Below are positions 9,154-18,452 of a stretch of 64,000 bases of DNA, piece by piece (the stretch's first letter is position 1; each line of letters begins with the position of its first letter). Origin of the DNA: an uncultured Myxococcales bacterium. Its GTDB lineage: Bacteria; Myxococcota_A; Polyangia; Polyangiales; Polyangiaceae. Location: the NCBI GenBank assembly GCA_937949945.1, contig CALFEQ010000191.1, forward strand, positions 1-64,000. The letters run 5' to 3'. The notes under the pieces were generated by a model that did not search any database, was not told where the DNA came from, and worked only from the letters and a program-made list of their open reading frames with translations. The translations under genes were made by a program, and so were the position numbers.

Positions 9154-11565
9154 ATGCGTTGGCTGGTGGAAGTCTCGTCCCTCGGCAAGACGGACCTTCA
9201 GAAGATCTGTGTCGAGGCCGAGTCGTGGCAGCGTGCGCTGCAGGCAGCGCGCGCGCAACGAGGAGAAGAGGGCCCGATGAGCGGGTTCTCGATCGAGCTT
9301 CTCGAGGAGGGATACCGCGCCGTCGATCCGCTCGCTCGCGTCCGATTCATCGTGAAGCGCGCGCCGGACGACATGCCGGTCACCGCGCCGGTCCCCAAGG
9401 ACGCGAAGGGCGGCGTCGCGCCGAGCAAGCCGTCGTCCATCGCTCCTCCCGCCGCGAACAAGGGCGCCGCGGACAAGGCCGGCGAGAAGAAGGCCGACGC
9501 GAAGGCTCCGCCCGCTCCGGCGTCGTCCGCCACCGGCCTCGGCAAGAAGTCGGTCCCGCCCCGACCGGGCCCCTCCTCCGCCGCGGACAAGAGCAACGGC
9601 CCCGCCTCGACGCTGAAGAAGGGCGTCGCTTCCGGCGCGAAGACCGAGACGAAGGCCGACGCGAAGGACGCGAAGGAGGCGAAGGACAAGAAGCCGAGCG
9701 TCGCGCCTCCGGCGTCCGAGTCCGTGCCCCCCGCGCCGCTCCTCCCGATCGGTGCGCCGGTGCCCGGTCTGCCGAACGTCAAGGTGCTCTCCTCACGCGA
9801 GCAGGAGCCCACCGACTCGTCTCCGCTCACGTACCGCGAGTACTCGTTCGCGGTGCCTCCGGGTACGAGCGAAGAGGTGGCCGCCAACGTGCTCAAGGCC
9901 CAGCTCCGCATCGTCGACTCGCACATCCAAGGCGCACGCGTCGGCAAGCTGGTGAACCTCGCGGCGTTCGACGTCGAGTTCACCGGCAAGCCTCCCGTCC
10001 CGCCGCTCGCCACGCTCACCTGGAAGGACTGGAAGGGCGAGCCGGTCATCGGATACCCGCGCCGTGGCGCGGCGCAGAAACAGATCAAGCCCCCGTCGTC
10101 GAAGCCCGGCACGTCGTCCGTGGCGCCGCCGAGCAGCGCGATCTTCCCACCGCCGTCGTCGATGCCGCCGGGCGCCATTCCTCGTCCGAGCGCGTCGCCT
10201 CCGGCGAGCGCCGCCGCCACCACGGCGACGGCTCCAGCCGCTCCTGCGTCCGCCCCTGCGACTTCGACCAACGCTCCCGCTCCGGCCGCGGCCGCTCCGG
10301 CCGCCGCGGCACCCGCAGCTGCGCCGGCCGCGCCGAAGGCTCCGGCGTCGATCCCGCCTCCCGCGGCGGCGCCCGCCCAGACGGGTGCCGCGCCTGCTGC
10401 TCCGCCGTCGGCGCCGGGATCGGCGCCGGCTGCTGCGAACCCGTTCTCGTCGCCGGCGCCCGCCGCGCAGAACCCGTTCGCCGCTCCGACGCCCGCCGCA
10501 CAGAGCACGGACGCGCAGGCCACGAACCCGCTCGCGGCGACGGCGCCGATGATCCCGCCGTCCGCGCTTCCGAAGAACCCGTCGGTCGCGCCCCCCGCCC
10601 CTGCGTCGATTCCTCCGCCGGCCGCGACGGCGTCGGTACCGCCGCCCGCTGCGTCCGCGTCCGTTCCGCCTCCGGCCGCGTCCGCATCGGTTCCACCGCC
10701 GCCCGCGTCGGTCGCGCCGCCGCCCGCCCCCGGGTCGATCCGGCCGCCGGCGCCTGCGTCGATCCCTCCGCCGGGCGTGCCGGGCTCGATCCCTCCGCCG
10801 GCGATCTCGCACTCGCAACCTCCCCCGGCTCCCGCGATTCCGGTGCCCGTCGTGGCGCCCGTCACGACGTTCACGCCCGGCTCGGTCCCGCCGCCGGCGC
10901 CCGCTCCGGCGTCGGTCCCGCCGCCCGCGACCGCGCAGCCCGCTCCGGCGACGACGTCGCAGCCTCCGCCGCGCCGCGCATCGGTCCCGGACGGCATGGT
11001 CCGCACGCCGTCGGGTCGCTTCGTCCGCGGAAGGACGACGGGCGACGAGCTCATCACCGCGCTGTTCGAGTCGATGCACGACCTCCACTTCCTGCGCGAC
11101 GCGCTCGACGGAGGTCAGTTCTGCCTCGCGCTCGCGACGGAGGTGCTGCCGTCACGCGCCGCGATCATCCACTTCTTCGACATCGAGAAGCGCGAGTGGG
11201 TCGTCGCCTGCACGCGCGGCAAGGACACGTCGAAGCTGCTCACGATGCGCACCGCCGAGAACGACGAGCTCCTCATCGAGGCCGTTCGGAAGCGCCGCGC
11301 AGTCGTGAAGCCCGACGCGACCGGCCTCACGAACAAGCGCTACGAGATGCTCGGCGGCTGCAAGAGCCTCATCGTCGCGCCGATCATGCAGGCAGGCCGC
11401 GCGCTCGGCGCGATGGAGATCATCAACCCGCTCGACGGGATGCCGTACAACGAGGACGAGGGCAACGCGATGACGTACATCGCGGAGCAGTACGCAGAGT
11501 ACCTGACGTCGCGTGGCATCATCCTCGACAACAGGAAGATCCAGGCGGCGGCCAATCCGCGCTGA
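9154..11565 (+). CDS. GAF-domain protein with long Pro/Ala-rich linker
   Basis: 803-residue protein without signal peptide or membrane segment. Residues 1-75 form a small folded N-terminal unit (MRWLVEVSSLGKTDLQKICVE begins it). A charged Lys/Ala stretch follows, then a second small unit near 205-310. Next comes a linker of about 300 residues made almost only of Pro, Ala and Ser, with repeated 'PPPAAS' and 'SVPPP' blocks. The C-terminus (about 630-800) looks like a GAF sensor domain (helix, 'AAIIHFFDIEKREWVVACTRG', 'SLIVAPIMQAGRALGAMEIINP', 'DEGNAMTYIAEQYAEYL'). Its ligand cannot be named, and there is no attached output domain. An upstream in-frame GTG at 9094 would add 20 residues. The gene ends 8 bp before the left arm of an intergenic heptamer element. 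Confidence 0.8.
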   Translation: MRWLVEVSSLGKTDLQKICVEAESWQRALQAARAQRGEEGPMSGFSIELLEEGYRAVDPLARVRFIVKRAPDDMPVTAPVPKDAKGGVAPSKPSSIAPPAANKGAADKAGEKKADAKAPPAPASSATGLGKKSVPPRPGPSSAADKSNGPASTLKKGVASGAKTETKADAKDAKEAKDKKPSVAPPASESVPPAPLLPIGAPVPGLPNVKVLSSREQEPTDSSPLTYREYSFAVPPGTSEEVAANVLKAQLRIVDSHIQGARVGKLVNLAAFDVEFTGKPPVPPLATLTWKDWKGEPVIGYPRRGAAQKQIKPPSSKPGTSSVAPPSSAIFPPPSSMPPGAIPRPSASPPASAAATTATAPAAPASAPATSTNAPAPAAAAPAAAAPAAAPAAPKAPASIPPPAAAPAQTGAAPAAPPSAPGSAPAAANPFSSPAPAAQNPFAAPTPAAQSTDAQATNPLAATAPMIPPSALPKNPSVAPPAPASIPPPAATASVPPPAASASVPPPAASASVPPPPASVAPPPAPGSIRPPAPASIPPPGVPGSIPPPAISHSQPPPAPAIPVPVVAPVTTFTPGSVPPPAPAPASVPPPATAQPAPATTSQPPPRRASVPDGMVRTPSGRFVRGRTTGDELITALFESMHDLHFLRDALDGGQFCLALATEVLPSRAAIIHFFDIEKREWVVACTRGKDTSKLLTMRTAENDELLIEAVRKRRAVVKPDATGLTNKRYEMLGGCKSLIVAPIMQAGRALGAMEIINPLDGMPYNEDEGNAMTYIAEQYAEYLTSRGIILDNRKIQAAANPR

Positions 11566-11572
11566 GGAGAGA

Positions 11573-12034
11573 GGCTCCAGGCTCCGGGCGGAAGGCTCCA
11601 GTTGGGGTGACGGGCACCGGCCGCGTTCTCACCGCACGCGTCGCCGTTCGATGTGACGTCATGACGGACGCAGGCTGCAGGCGTACGCCATCGTCACGTT
11701 TGCACGTGGCGAACGCGCTTTCAGGCGCACGCGTTCGTCACGCTTGCACGTAGCGAACGCGCTTTCAGGCGCACGCGTTCGTCACGCTTGCACGTGGCGA
11801 ACGCGCTTTCAGGCGCACGCGTTCGTCACGCTTGCACGTAGCGAACGCGCTTTCAGGCGCACGCGTTCGTCACGCTTGCACGTGGCGAACGCGCTTTCAG
11901 GCGCACGCGTTCGTCACGCTTGCACGTAGCGAACGCGCTTTCGGTTCGCGCGAGGGCGCGGACGCGAGCCCTCCCTGGAGCCTGGAGCCTGGAGCCTCTC
12001 GAAGCCTGGAGCCTGGAGCCTGGAGCCTGGAGCC
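11573..12034. repeat. Intergenic heptamer-flanked element A
   Basis: The left arm at 11573-11600 has GGCTCCA-type heptamers (copies at 11573, 11580 and 11594, the middle one with final G). The right arm at 11976-12034 has seven TGGAGCC copies in a group of three and a group of four. The arms are inverted relative to each other. The left arm lies 8 bp after the stop of the GAF-protein gene, and the right arm ends 15 bp before the GTG of the histidine kinase gene. The interior contains the 44-bp hairpin array. Nothing in it looks protein-coding. Confidence 0.8.
11700..11945. repeat. Six-copy 44-bp tandem repeat array of hairpins
   Basis: Copies begin at 11700, 11744, 11788, 11832, 11876 and 11920. 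The last is cut short after 23 bp. The copies are nearly identical and alternate at one base: odd copies read GTGG and even copies GTAG, giving an 88-bp higher-order period. Each full copy can fold as a stem around the inverted pair CGAACGCG / CGCGTTCG with a 12-nt loop. In the GTGG copies the stem extends to 13 pairs with one G-T pair. In the GTAG copies the same position is an A-C mismatch. Spacing is constant with no unique spacers, so it is not CRISPR. Its role is unknown. Confidence 0.9.
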
Positions 12035-12048
12035 TCTACGCTTCCCTC

Positions 12049-13782
12049 GTGTCGCGCTGGCGCGATCGCCTCAAAGTCTACGTCCTCTTGCCCGCGGTCG
12101 TGGTGGCGGTTGGCGTGCTCGCGTACTTCACGTTCCGCACGACGCTGCAGGTCGACAAGCTGCGCCAGCAGTCCGTGCTCGAAGCGACGCTGGCGCTCGC
12201 GACCGAGAAGGCCAACCGCCTCGATCGACAGATCATCGACCAGGACAACGTCGTCTTCGCCGTGGCGGATCCCACGCGCCTCGACGACATCTCCGAGCGA
12301 TGGCTGCCGACCGCGCGGCGCGAGACGCCGAGCGTCCGCGCCATCGTGGTGCTCGACGAGCATCGCACGGTGCTCGCGTTCGCGTCGCGCGCGAGCGGCG
12401 CGTTCGCGGAGGAGGAAGCCTTCCGCCGGCTGCTCACGCAGCGGATGGTCGGCGACATGGACCTGCGGCCGCCGGTCGACCAGCTGCGGCACCTCCATCG
12501 CGAGTATTCGTCGCAGAGCTACCTCGTCTCGTACTGGCAGAGACTCCACGCCGGGCGGCGGTACCTCGTCGTCGCGTGGCACGACATCGGACGCATCGTA
12601 CGCGAGACGCTGCCGACGCTCGCGAGCGACGCGCCGAGCGCGGCCCACGAGCCCATGCCCGTCGCGCACGCGGCGAGCCGCGTGAACGTCATCGACGAGG
12701 AGGGGCGCATCATCTTCGGGCCCCCGCTCCGCACCGGAGAGTTCACCGTCGGCGTGCGGTTCCCGACGACGCTCTACAACTGGCGCGTCCAGGTCTCTCC
12801 GCAAGCGAGCGAGGAGATCGCGTCGCGCGTCGAGAATCGGCGCCTGCTCGAGATGACGATGGTGAGCCTGAGCGCGATCGTCATCGTCATCGGCGCGATC
12901 GCGATCGTGCTCGTGTCGGAGAAGGAGCGGCGCATCTCGGCCCTCAAGAGCGAGTTCGTCGCGAACGTGAGCCACGAGCTGAAGACGCCGCTCGCGCTCA
13001 TCCGCATGTTCGCCGAGATGCTTCAGTCCGGTCGTGTCACGACGGACACGAAGCGGCAGGAGTACCTCGACGTCATCGTGCGCGAGAGCGAGCGTCTCTC
13101 CGCGCTGATCGAGAACGTGCTCGACTTCGCGCGGCTCGAGCGCGGGCGCGGCAGCTACGAGTTCGCCGAAGGCGACGTCGGTGACGCCGTCGAGCGCGCC
13201 GCGAACGTGTACCGCTACCGTGCCGAACGCGAGGGCGTCCGGCTCGTCGTCGACGTCGAGCCGAACCTTCCCCGCGCGCGCATCGACGAACGAGCGATCC
13301 AGCTCGCCGTCGTCAACCTCGTCGACAACGCGCTCAAGTACGCGCCCGGCGGCGAAGAGATCATCGTGCGTGCGGCTTCCGACGGCGACTTCGTCCGCAT
13401 CGACGTCGTGGACCGCGGCCCCGGTGTCCCACCGGAGGACCGACAGCGGATCTTCGAGCGATTCGTCCGCCTGACCTCCCGGGTGGGTGACACGCAGGTG
13501 CGCGGCAGCGGCATCGGCCTCGCCCTCGTGAAGCACATCGCGGAGAGCCATGGCGGCCGCGCTTGGGTGGTCTCTTCCACCAACCCTGCGAACGGGCCGA
13601 CTGGTTCTACGTTCAGCTTTTCGATCCCTGCGGCAGGACGCTCCTTCGCCCGCATGGATGGGCTCGAAAGCAGAGCATCATCACGAGATCGCGATGACAA
13701 ATCGCTCGAGCCGACCTCGACGGTCGCGACCGCACGCGACGATGATGCCAACGGTCGAGACGGCGCCGACCTCGTTCGGTAG
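12049..13782 (+). CDS. Membrane sensor histidine kinase
   Basis: 577-residue two-component sensor. Seen: an N-terminal membrane helix (about 9-28), an extracytoplasmic sensor domain of about 240 residues (Cache-like in size and position, identity not certain), and a second helix (about 269-290). The HisKA motif VSHELKTPLAL follows with phospho-acceptor His309. Then come an N box (LVDNALKYAPGG), a G1 box (DRGPGVPPEDRQRIFERF) and a G2 box (GSGIGLALVKHIAESHGG). A polar tail of about 50 residues follows the ATPase domain. The start is the GTG at 12049, 15 bp after the last heptamer. Reading further upstream would run into the repeat array and translate repeats, so longer starts were rejected. No response regulator gene is adjacent, so it is an orphan kinase. 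Confidence 0.9.
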   Translation: MSRWRDRLKVYVLLPAVVVAVGVLAYFTFRTTLQVDKLRQQSVLEATLALATEKANRLDRQIIDQDNVVFAVADPTRLDDISERWLPTARRETPSVRAIVVLDEHRTVLAFASRASGAFAEEEAFRRLLTQRMVGDMDLRPPVDQLRHLHREYSSQSYLVSYWQRLHAGRRYLVVAWHDIGRIVRETLPTLASDAPSAAHEPMPVAHAASRVNVIDEEGRIIFGPPLRTGEFTVGVRFPTTLYNWRVQVSPQASEEIASRVENRRLLEMTMVSLSAIVIVIGAIAIVLVSEKERRISALKSEFVANVSHELKTPLALIRMFAEMLQSGRVTTDTKRQEYLDVIVRESERLSALIENVLDFARLERGRGSYEFAEGDVGDAVERAANVYRYRAEREGVRLVVDVEPNLPRARIDERAIQLAVVNLVDNALKYAPGGEEIIVRAASDGDFVRIDVVDRGPGVPPEDRQRIFERFVRLTSRVGDTQVRGSGIGLALVKHIAESHGGRAWVVSSTNPANGPTGSTFSFSIPAAGRSFARMDGLESRASSRDRDDKSLEPTSTVATARDDDANGRDGADLVR

Positions 13783-13905
13783 ACCTCGCGGCGCGCTGGC
13801 TCGCGACGTGCACGAGTCCCTCGCGTGACCTGCAACGAGGGCGCTGCACCTACGATCACCCCTGCGTTACACGGTGGTGCAGCTCTCGTGCGGCGTACGG
13901 CTGAG

Positions 13906-13933
13906 TTGACGGCTCGACTGCACAAGATATCGT
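13906..13933 (+). promoter_or_regulatory. Possible promoter of the RRM-protein gene
   Basis: A TTGACG hexamer at 13906-13911 and a weak TATCGT at 13928-13933 are separated by 16 bp, about 96 bp upstream of the two-RRM gene. The -35 is a good match and the -10 is only partial (4 of 6). The call rests on sequence resemblance alone. Confidence 0.3.
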
Positions 13934-14029
13934 GATCTCTCAGCGGGAACGACCTATGGTGTGCCCGCATGCGCTGCGATTCGGCGCTGACTCACGCTCT
14001 GTTTGGGAGGTTCTCGAAGGGTTATTCGC

Positions 14030-14878
14030 ATGGCGATCGGTAACGAGGAAGCAAAGCTATTCGTCGCAGGACTCCCAGACAGCGTTTCGGAAGAGGTGCT
14101 CAGGCAGATTTTCGAAGCGACCGGCGGCAAGGTTCTGAGCGTCAGCCTGCCGAAGGACCGCATGACGGGTCGCCCGCGTGGCTTCGGTTTCGTCACGCTC
14201 TCGACACCGCAGGAGGCAGAGGCCGCACGCAACCAGCTCGACGGATCGCTGCAGGGCGGACGATCGATCTCGGTGCGTCCGTTCCAAGCGGAGCCTCCTC
14301 GCAAAGGTGAAGGACCGATGTCGAGCGGGCCGCGCTCGAGCGGGCCACGCTCGAGCGGTGGCCAACAGGCACCCGACCGTACTCTCTACGTCGGCAATCT
14401 GCCCTACGACTGCACGCAGCCCGAGGTGGAGGCGCTCATCACCAGCGTCGTCGGCGAAGGACAGGTCGTCCGCGTGCACCTTCCGACGGACGCCGACGGC
14501 AGAAAGCGCGGCTTCGGCTTCGTCACGATGGCGAGCGCCGAGTCGGCGAAGACCGCCGCAGAGCAGCTCAAGTCGGCCGACCTCCGTGGTCGCCGGCTCG
14601 TGGTGAACATCGCGCACCCGAAAGGCGAGCGCCCGCCGCGCAGCGAGAACTATGGCGGCGGCTACGGCGGTGGTGGCTACGGCGGCGGCTACGACAGCCG
14701 CAGCTTCGGTCCGAACTTCCCGCCGCCTCCTCCGTCACGCCGTACGTTCGACAACGAGCGCCGTCGGCGAGGCAACCACAACGACGGCGACGGCTTCCGC
14801 CGAGGAGGCCGACGCAATCGTATGGACAGCGACGACGATTTCGACTGGCGCAAGATGCGCGACGCGGACGACGACTGA
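14030..14878 (+). CDS. Two-RRM glycine-rich RNA-binding protein
   Basis: 282-residue protein with two RNA-recognition motifs. RRM1 has RNP2 LFVAGLP (10-16) and RNP1 RGFGFVTL (50-57). RRM2 has RNP2 LYVGNLP (119-125) and RNP1 RGFGFVTM (160-167). The aromatic residues that stack on RNA bases are present in both. The linker is Ser/Pro/Gly-rich. The C-terminal tail is a Gly/Tyr block (about 205-230) followed by Arg/Gly-rich and acidic stretches, like eukaryotic hnRNP-type tails. Most bacterial RRM proteins are about 80-110 residues with one RRM, so this is unusually large. The start is the ATG at 14030, preceded by GAAGGG about 10 bp upstream. A role as an RNA chaperone, for example in the cold, is plausible from the family but not shown. 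Confidence 0.93.
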   Translation: MAIGNEEAKLFVAGLPDSVSEEVLRQIFEATGGKVLSVSLPKDRMTGRPRGFGFVTLSTPQEAEAARNQLDGSLQGGRSISVRPFQAEPPRKGEGPMSSGPRSSGPRSSGGQQAPDRTLYVGNLPYDCTQPEVEALITSVVGEGQVVRVHLPTDADGRKRGFGFVTMASAESAKTAAEQLKSADLRGRRLVVNIAHPKGERPPRSENYGGGYGGGGYGGGYDSRSFGPNFPPPPPSRRTFDNERRRRGNHNDGDGFRRGGRRNRMDSDDDFDWRKMRDADDD

Positions 14879-14883
14879 GGGGA

Positions 14884-15112
14884 GGCTCCGGGCTCCAGGC
14901 TCCAGGCTCCAGGGGTGGGAGCTCGGAGAGCACCTCGCTTCTCGAACGCGTCCCTGCTCACGCGCGACGAGTCAATCTCCGATGGTGGTGTCACCACGGG
15001 CTCGTCTTGCGCGCACCTTTCGTCGCGTGGTCACGTGCTCGTAGGCATCACGCGATGCCGTGATGCCGTAGGGTTTTCCCGGTCCCTTCCCTGGAGTCTG
15101 GAGCCCGGAGCC
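14884..15112. repeat. Intergenic heptamer-flanked element B
   Basis: The left arm at 14884-14911 has four GGCTCC(G/A) heptamers, starting 6 bp after the RRM-gene stop. The right arm at 15092-15112 has three TGGAGCC-type heptamers with small changes. The interior carries the perfect hairpin at 15044-15067. It fills most of the 301-bp gap before rpmG, and no coding potential was recognised. Confidence 0.75.
15044..15075 (+). terminator. Hairpin with short T run inside element B
   Basis: A perfect 9-bp stem, GGCATCACG / CGTGATGCC, with a 6-nt loop (15044-15067) is followed a few bases later by a run of four T. It may terminate the RRM-protein transcript, but the T tract is short and offset. Confidence 0.4.
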
Positions 15113-15179
15113 TTGGAATCCAGTTGACCCCCACGCTCCCCGCAACTAGCTTTCGCGCCCCTCCCGCCGAGGAACGACC

Positions 15180-15341
15180 ATGCGTGACATCATCAAGATG
15201 AGCTGCGCGAACTGCAACCGCGCGAACTACGTGACGACCAAGAACAAGCGCACGATGGCGGAGAAGTTCGAGATCAAGAAGTTCTGCCCCGCTTGCCGGA
15301 AGCACTACCCGCACAAGGAAGGCAAGATCTCGAAGGGCTGA
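15180..15341 (+). CDS. rpmG: 50S ribosomal protein L33
   Basis: 53-residue large-subunit ribosomal protein. It starts MRDIIKMSCANCNRANYVTT and has two Cys pairs (CANC and CPAC) forming the zinc-ribbon version of L33, with a basic C-terminus (KHYPHKEGKISKG). A GAGGA ribosome-binding site lies about 7 bp before the ATG. It stands alone between element B and a good terminator, and the next gene downstream (mreB) is in the same direction. Length and sequence fit the family well. Confidence 0.95.
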   Translation: MRDIIKMSCANCNRANYVTTKNKRTMAEKFEIKKFCPACRKHYPHKEGKISKG

Positions 15342-15369
15342 GGCATCACGCCCCGTCTTTCTGGCGCAC

Positions 15370-15399
15370 GGGCCTGCAACCGCGTGGTTGCGGGCCTTT
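15370..15399 (+). terminator. Rho-independent-like terminator after rpmG
   Basis: An 11-bp stem with one G-T pair, GGCCTGCAACC / GGTTGCGGGCC, has a 4-nt loop and is followed by TTT. It lies 29 bp after the rpmG stop. The T tract is short, as is common in GC-rich genomes. Confidence 0.6.
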
Positions 15400-15520
15400 G
15401 GCGTTCCATCGGACTGCGCGCATGAGCAGGTGGTGTGGGACGTCGGGGTAGACAGTCCGCCCGCCTGTGCTATTGACGCCGCGACCTAGCGGTTGGAGGT
15501 CACCGCGGGACTGCGACCTC

Positions 15521-16555
<1,035 letters not shown>

Positions 16556-16681
16556 CCGCTGGCTCTTTCCCAGAGATGGTCGGCCTCCGGCCGGACCAGC
16601 TCGGCTCGCTGTCACGGCTGCGCGGCCGAGCGACTCGGAGAGCCCGATGAGCCTTTCGCGCCCCGGCTGTAGGAGCGAGCG

Positions 16682-17575
16682 ATGTCGGCGTTCAAGCGGT
16701 ACCGGGACGTCGGAATCGTCATCGTTCTTCTAGCGGTCCCCTTCTTCTTCCTGCGCGCCAACATGAAGGCGCCGTCGAACCTGAACGCGCTCGACCGCGT
16801 CATCCTTCGCATCAGCGCGCCCATCGAGTTCGCGGCCGCCAGCCTCGCGCGCGGCATCTCGAACGTCTGGGAGAGCTACGTCTACCTGGTCGACGTCAAG
16901 GCCGACAACGAGCGGCTCGCCTACGAGAACGCGCGCCTCCGCGAGCAGGTGCATCACCTGGAGCAGAAGGAGGTCGAGAACCGCGAGCTCCGCCGGTTGC
17001 TCCAGCTCCGCGAGTCCATCCCCGGAGACCTCGTGAGCGCGCAGGTCGTCGCCAAGGACTTCACCGAGTTCTTCCGCGTCACGCGCGTCGTCCTCGATCG
17101 CGGCTCGCGCAACATCCGACCGGGCATGCCGGTCATCGCCCCCGACGGAGTCGTCGGCACGGTCCACCGCGTCGCGGGCGACGCCGTGGACGTGCAGCTC
17201 GCGGTCGACGCCGCCTTCACCGTGGACGTCGAGGACGAGCGAACGCGCGCCCGCGGCTTCGTCCGCGGAACCGGCGACCCCTCGCGCTACGCCTGCAAGG
17301 TCGAGAACGTCGACTCCCGCGACGAGGTCGAGATCGGCGACCTTCTCGTGACGAGCGGCAAGGGCAAGCGGTTCCCGCGTGGCCTGCCGGTCGCGCGCGT
17401 CACGAAGGTGGTGAAGCGCGAGCCCGGCCGCGACCAGGAGGTCGAGGCCGTGCCGGTCGTGAACTTCTCGCGCCTCGAGGCCGTGCTCATCCTCGTCGGC
17501 CCCCCGTCCGACGACACGGACGACGGGAAGGACAAGAAGGGGCCGACGGCGTCGACGAAAGCAGGGGGCAAGTAG
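16682..17575 (+). CDS. mreC: Rod shape-determining protein MreC
   Basis: 297-residue bitopic inner-membrane protein of the elongasome. It has a short cytoplasmic end, a membrane helix (about 10-25), a coiled coil (about 60-105, 'ADNERLAYENARLREQVHHLEQKEVENRELRRLL') and two periplasmic beta-barrel subdomains typical of MreC ('GVVGTVHRV', 'GDLLVTSGKGKRFPRGLPVARV'). It scaffolds PBP2 and RodA. An AGGAG lies about 7 bp before the ATG. The C-terminal tail is Asp/Lys-rich. Only 7 bp after the stop a heptamer element (17582-17858) separates it from mreD, although the two genes are normally adjacent. Confidence 0.96.
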   Translation: MSAFKRYRDVGIVIVLLAVPFFFLRANMKAPSNLNALDRVILRISAPIEFAAASLARGISNVWESYVYLVDVKADNERLAYENARLREQVHHLEQKEVENRELRRLLQLRESIPGDLVSAQVVAKDFTEFFRVTRVVLDRGSRNIRPGMPVIAPDGVVGTVHRVAGDAVDVQLAVDAAFTVDVEDERTRARGFVRGTGDPSRYACKVENVDSRDEVEIGDLLVTSGKGKRFPRGLPVARVTKVVKREPGRDQEVEAVPVVNFSRLEAVLILVGPPSDDTDDGKDKKGPTASTKAGGK

Positions 17576-17581
17576 CCATGA

Positions 17582-17858
17582 GGCTCCAGGCTCCAGGCTC
17601 CAGGCTCCAGATCGTCGTCGGCGGCGCCGGCCGGCAGCCCGCATCGTCCCTCGGCCGGCGTCGCGCCGTCTTCATCGCGTACTCCGACACCTCGGCGAGC
17701 GGGTCCGCCATGATGGCATCGCCGCATCGCTCGAGCGCAACCGTTCTGCGTCTCGCCCCGGTCGAGACGCCTCGGAGCAGGCCGCAGCGGCCGAGCTTCA
17801 TCGATCGCAGTGCATCCGGTCTCCTCTCCCCGGAGCCTGGGGCCTGGAGCCTGGAGCC
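17582..17858. repeat. Intergenic heptamer-flanked element C, between mreC and mreD
   Basis: The left arm at 17582-17609 is four perfect GGCTCCA copies. The right arm at 17831-17858 is four TGGAGCC-type copies, two of them variant. Each arm is exactly 28 bp and they are inverted. The left arm lies 7 bp after the mreC stop and the right arm ends 18 bp before the mreD start. Inside is an inverted repeat at 17621-17664: a 9-bp perfect core CGCCGGCCG / CGGCCGGCG, extended to 13 pairs with one G-T, around an 18-nt loop. No gene was recognised. Confidence 0.8.
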
Positions 17859-17876
17859 TGCGGCGCGGAGCGGCGC

Positions 17877-18452
17877 ATGAGGAACACCGCCTTCTTCGTC
17901 GCAGGCGTCGTCCTGATCCTCGTGCAGTCGAACCTCTTCCGGCTGATCGGCCTCGTGTTCCGTTTCGTCGGCTGGGTGGTCGGCGCGCAGCACGACCTGC
18001 ACGTCGCCGGGCTCGTTCCGTCGCTCGTGCTTCCCCTCATCCTCTTCATGGGGGTGCACGAGTACTCGCTCGCTCGCGGGGCGGGCGTCGCCTTCGCGCT
18101 CGGCTACCTGACGGACCTCATCGGCATCGCACCGATCGGGCTCTACACGTCGACGTACGTCGCGATCTACGTGCTCGCGCGCGCGGCGGGGGTGCGGCTC
18201 GCCGCGCAGACGATGCTGATGCAGGTGGCGCTCGCCTTCGCCTTCACGTTGGTCCACAGCGTGATGATCCTCGTCCTGCTCGCGATCTTCGGGCGTGACG
18301 CCTGGGTGCCGAGAGCGCTCTACCCGCTCACGCTGCCGCACGTCATCGCGACCGGGATGGTCGCGCCGCTCGTGTTCCGCCTTTGCGCGCGCATCCACAC
18401 GGCCACCATGACGGGCGCGCCGAAGGATTCCCTACCGAGGAGCCGCGCATGA
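17877..18452 (+). CDS. mreD: Rod shape-determining protein MreD
   Basis: 191-residue inner-membrane protein with five to six hydrophobic helices and almost no soluble part, as expected of MreD. The signature region 'GALGYLTDLIG'-like (here FALGYLTDLIGIAPIGLYTSTY) is present. It works with MreC, PBP2 and RodA in cell-wall elongation. The stop codon overlaps the mrdA start (ATGA), so the two are probably translationally coupled. The start at 17877 is the first Met of the hydrophobic N-terminus, 18 bp after element C. Confidence 0.9.
   Translation: MRNTAFFVAGVVLILVQSNLFRLIGLVFRFVGWVVGAQHDLHVAGLVPSLVLPLILFMGVHEYSLARGAGVAFALGYLTDLIGIAPIGLYTSTYVAIYVLARAAGVRLAAQTMLMQVALAFAFTLVHSVMILVLLAIFGRDAWVPRALYPLTLPHVIATGMVAPLVFRLCARIHTATMTGAPKDSLPRSRA

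Noticed and set aside
11700..11945. CRISPR array
   Set aside because: Repeats have a constant 44-bp period with no unique spacers and no cas genes nearby.
11744..13184. Open frames running through the 44-bp repeat array
   Set aside because: The unit length is not a multiple of three, the translations are repeat artefacts, and the histidine kinase has a normal start at 12049.
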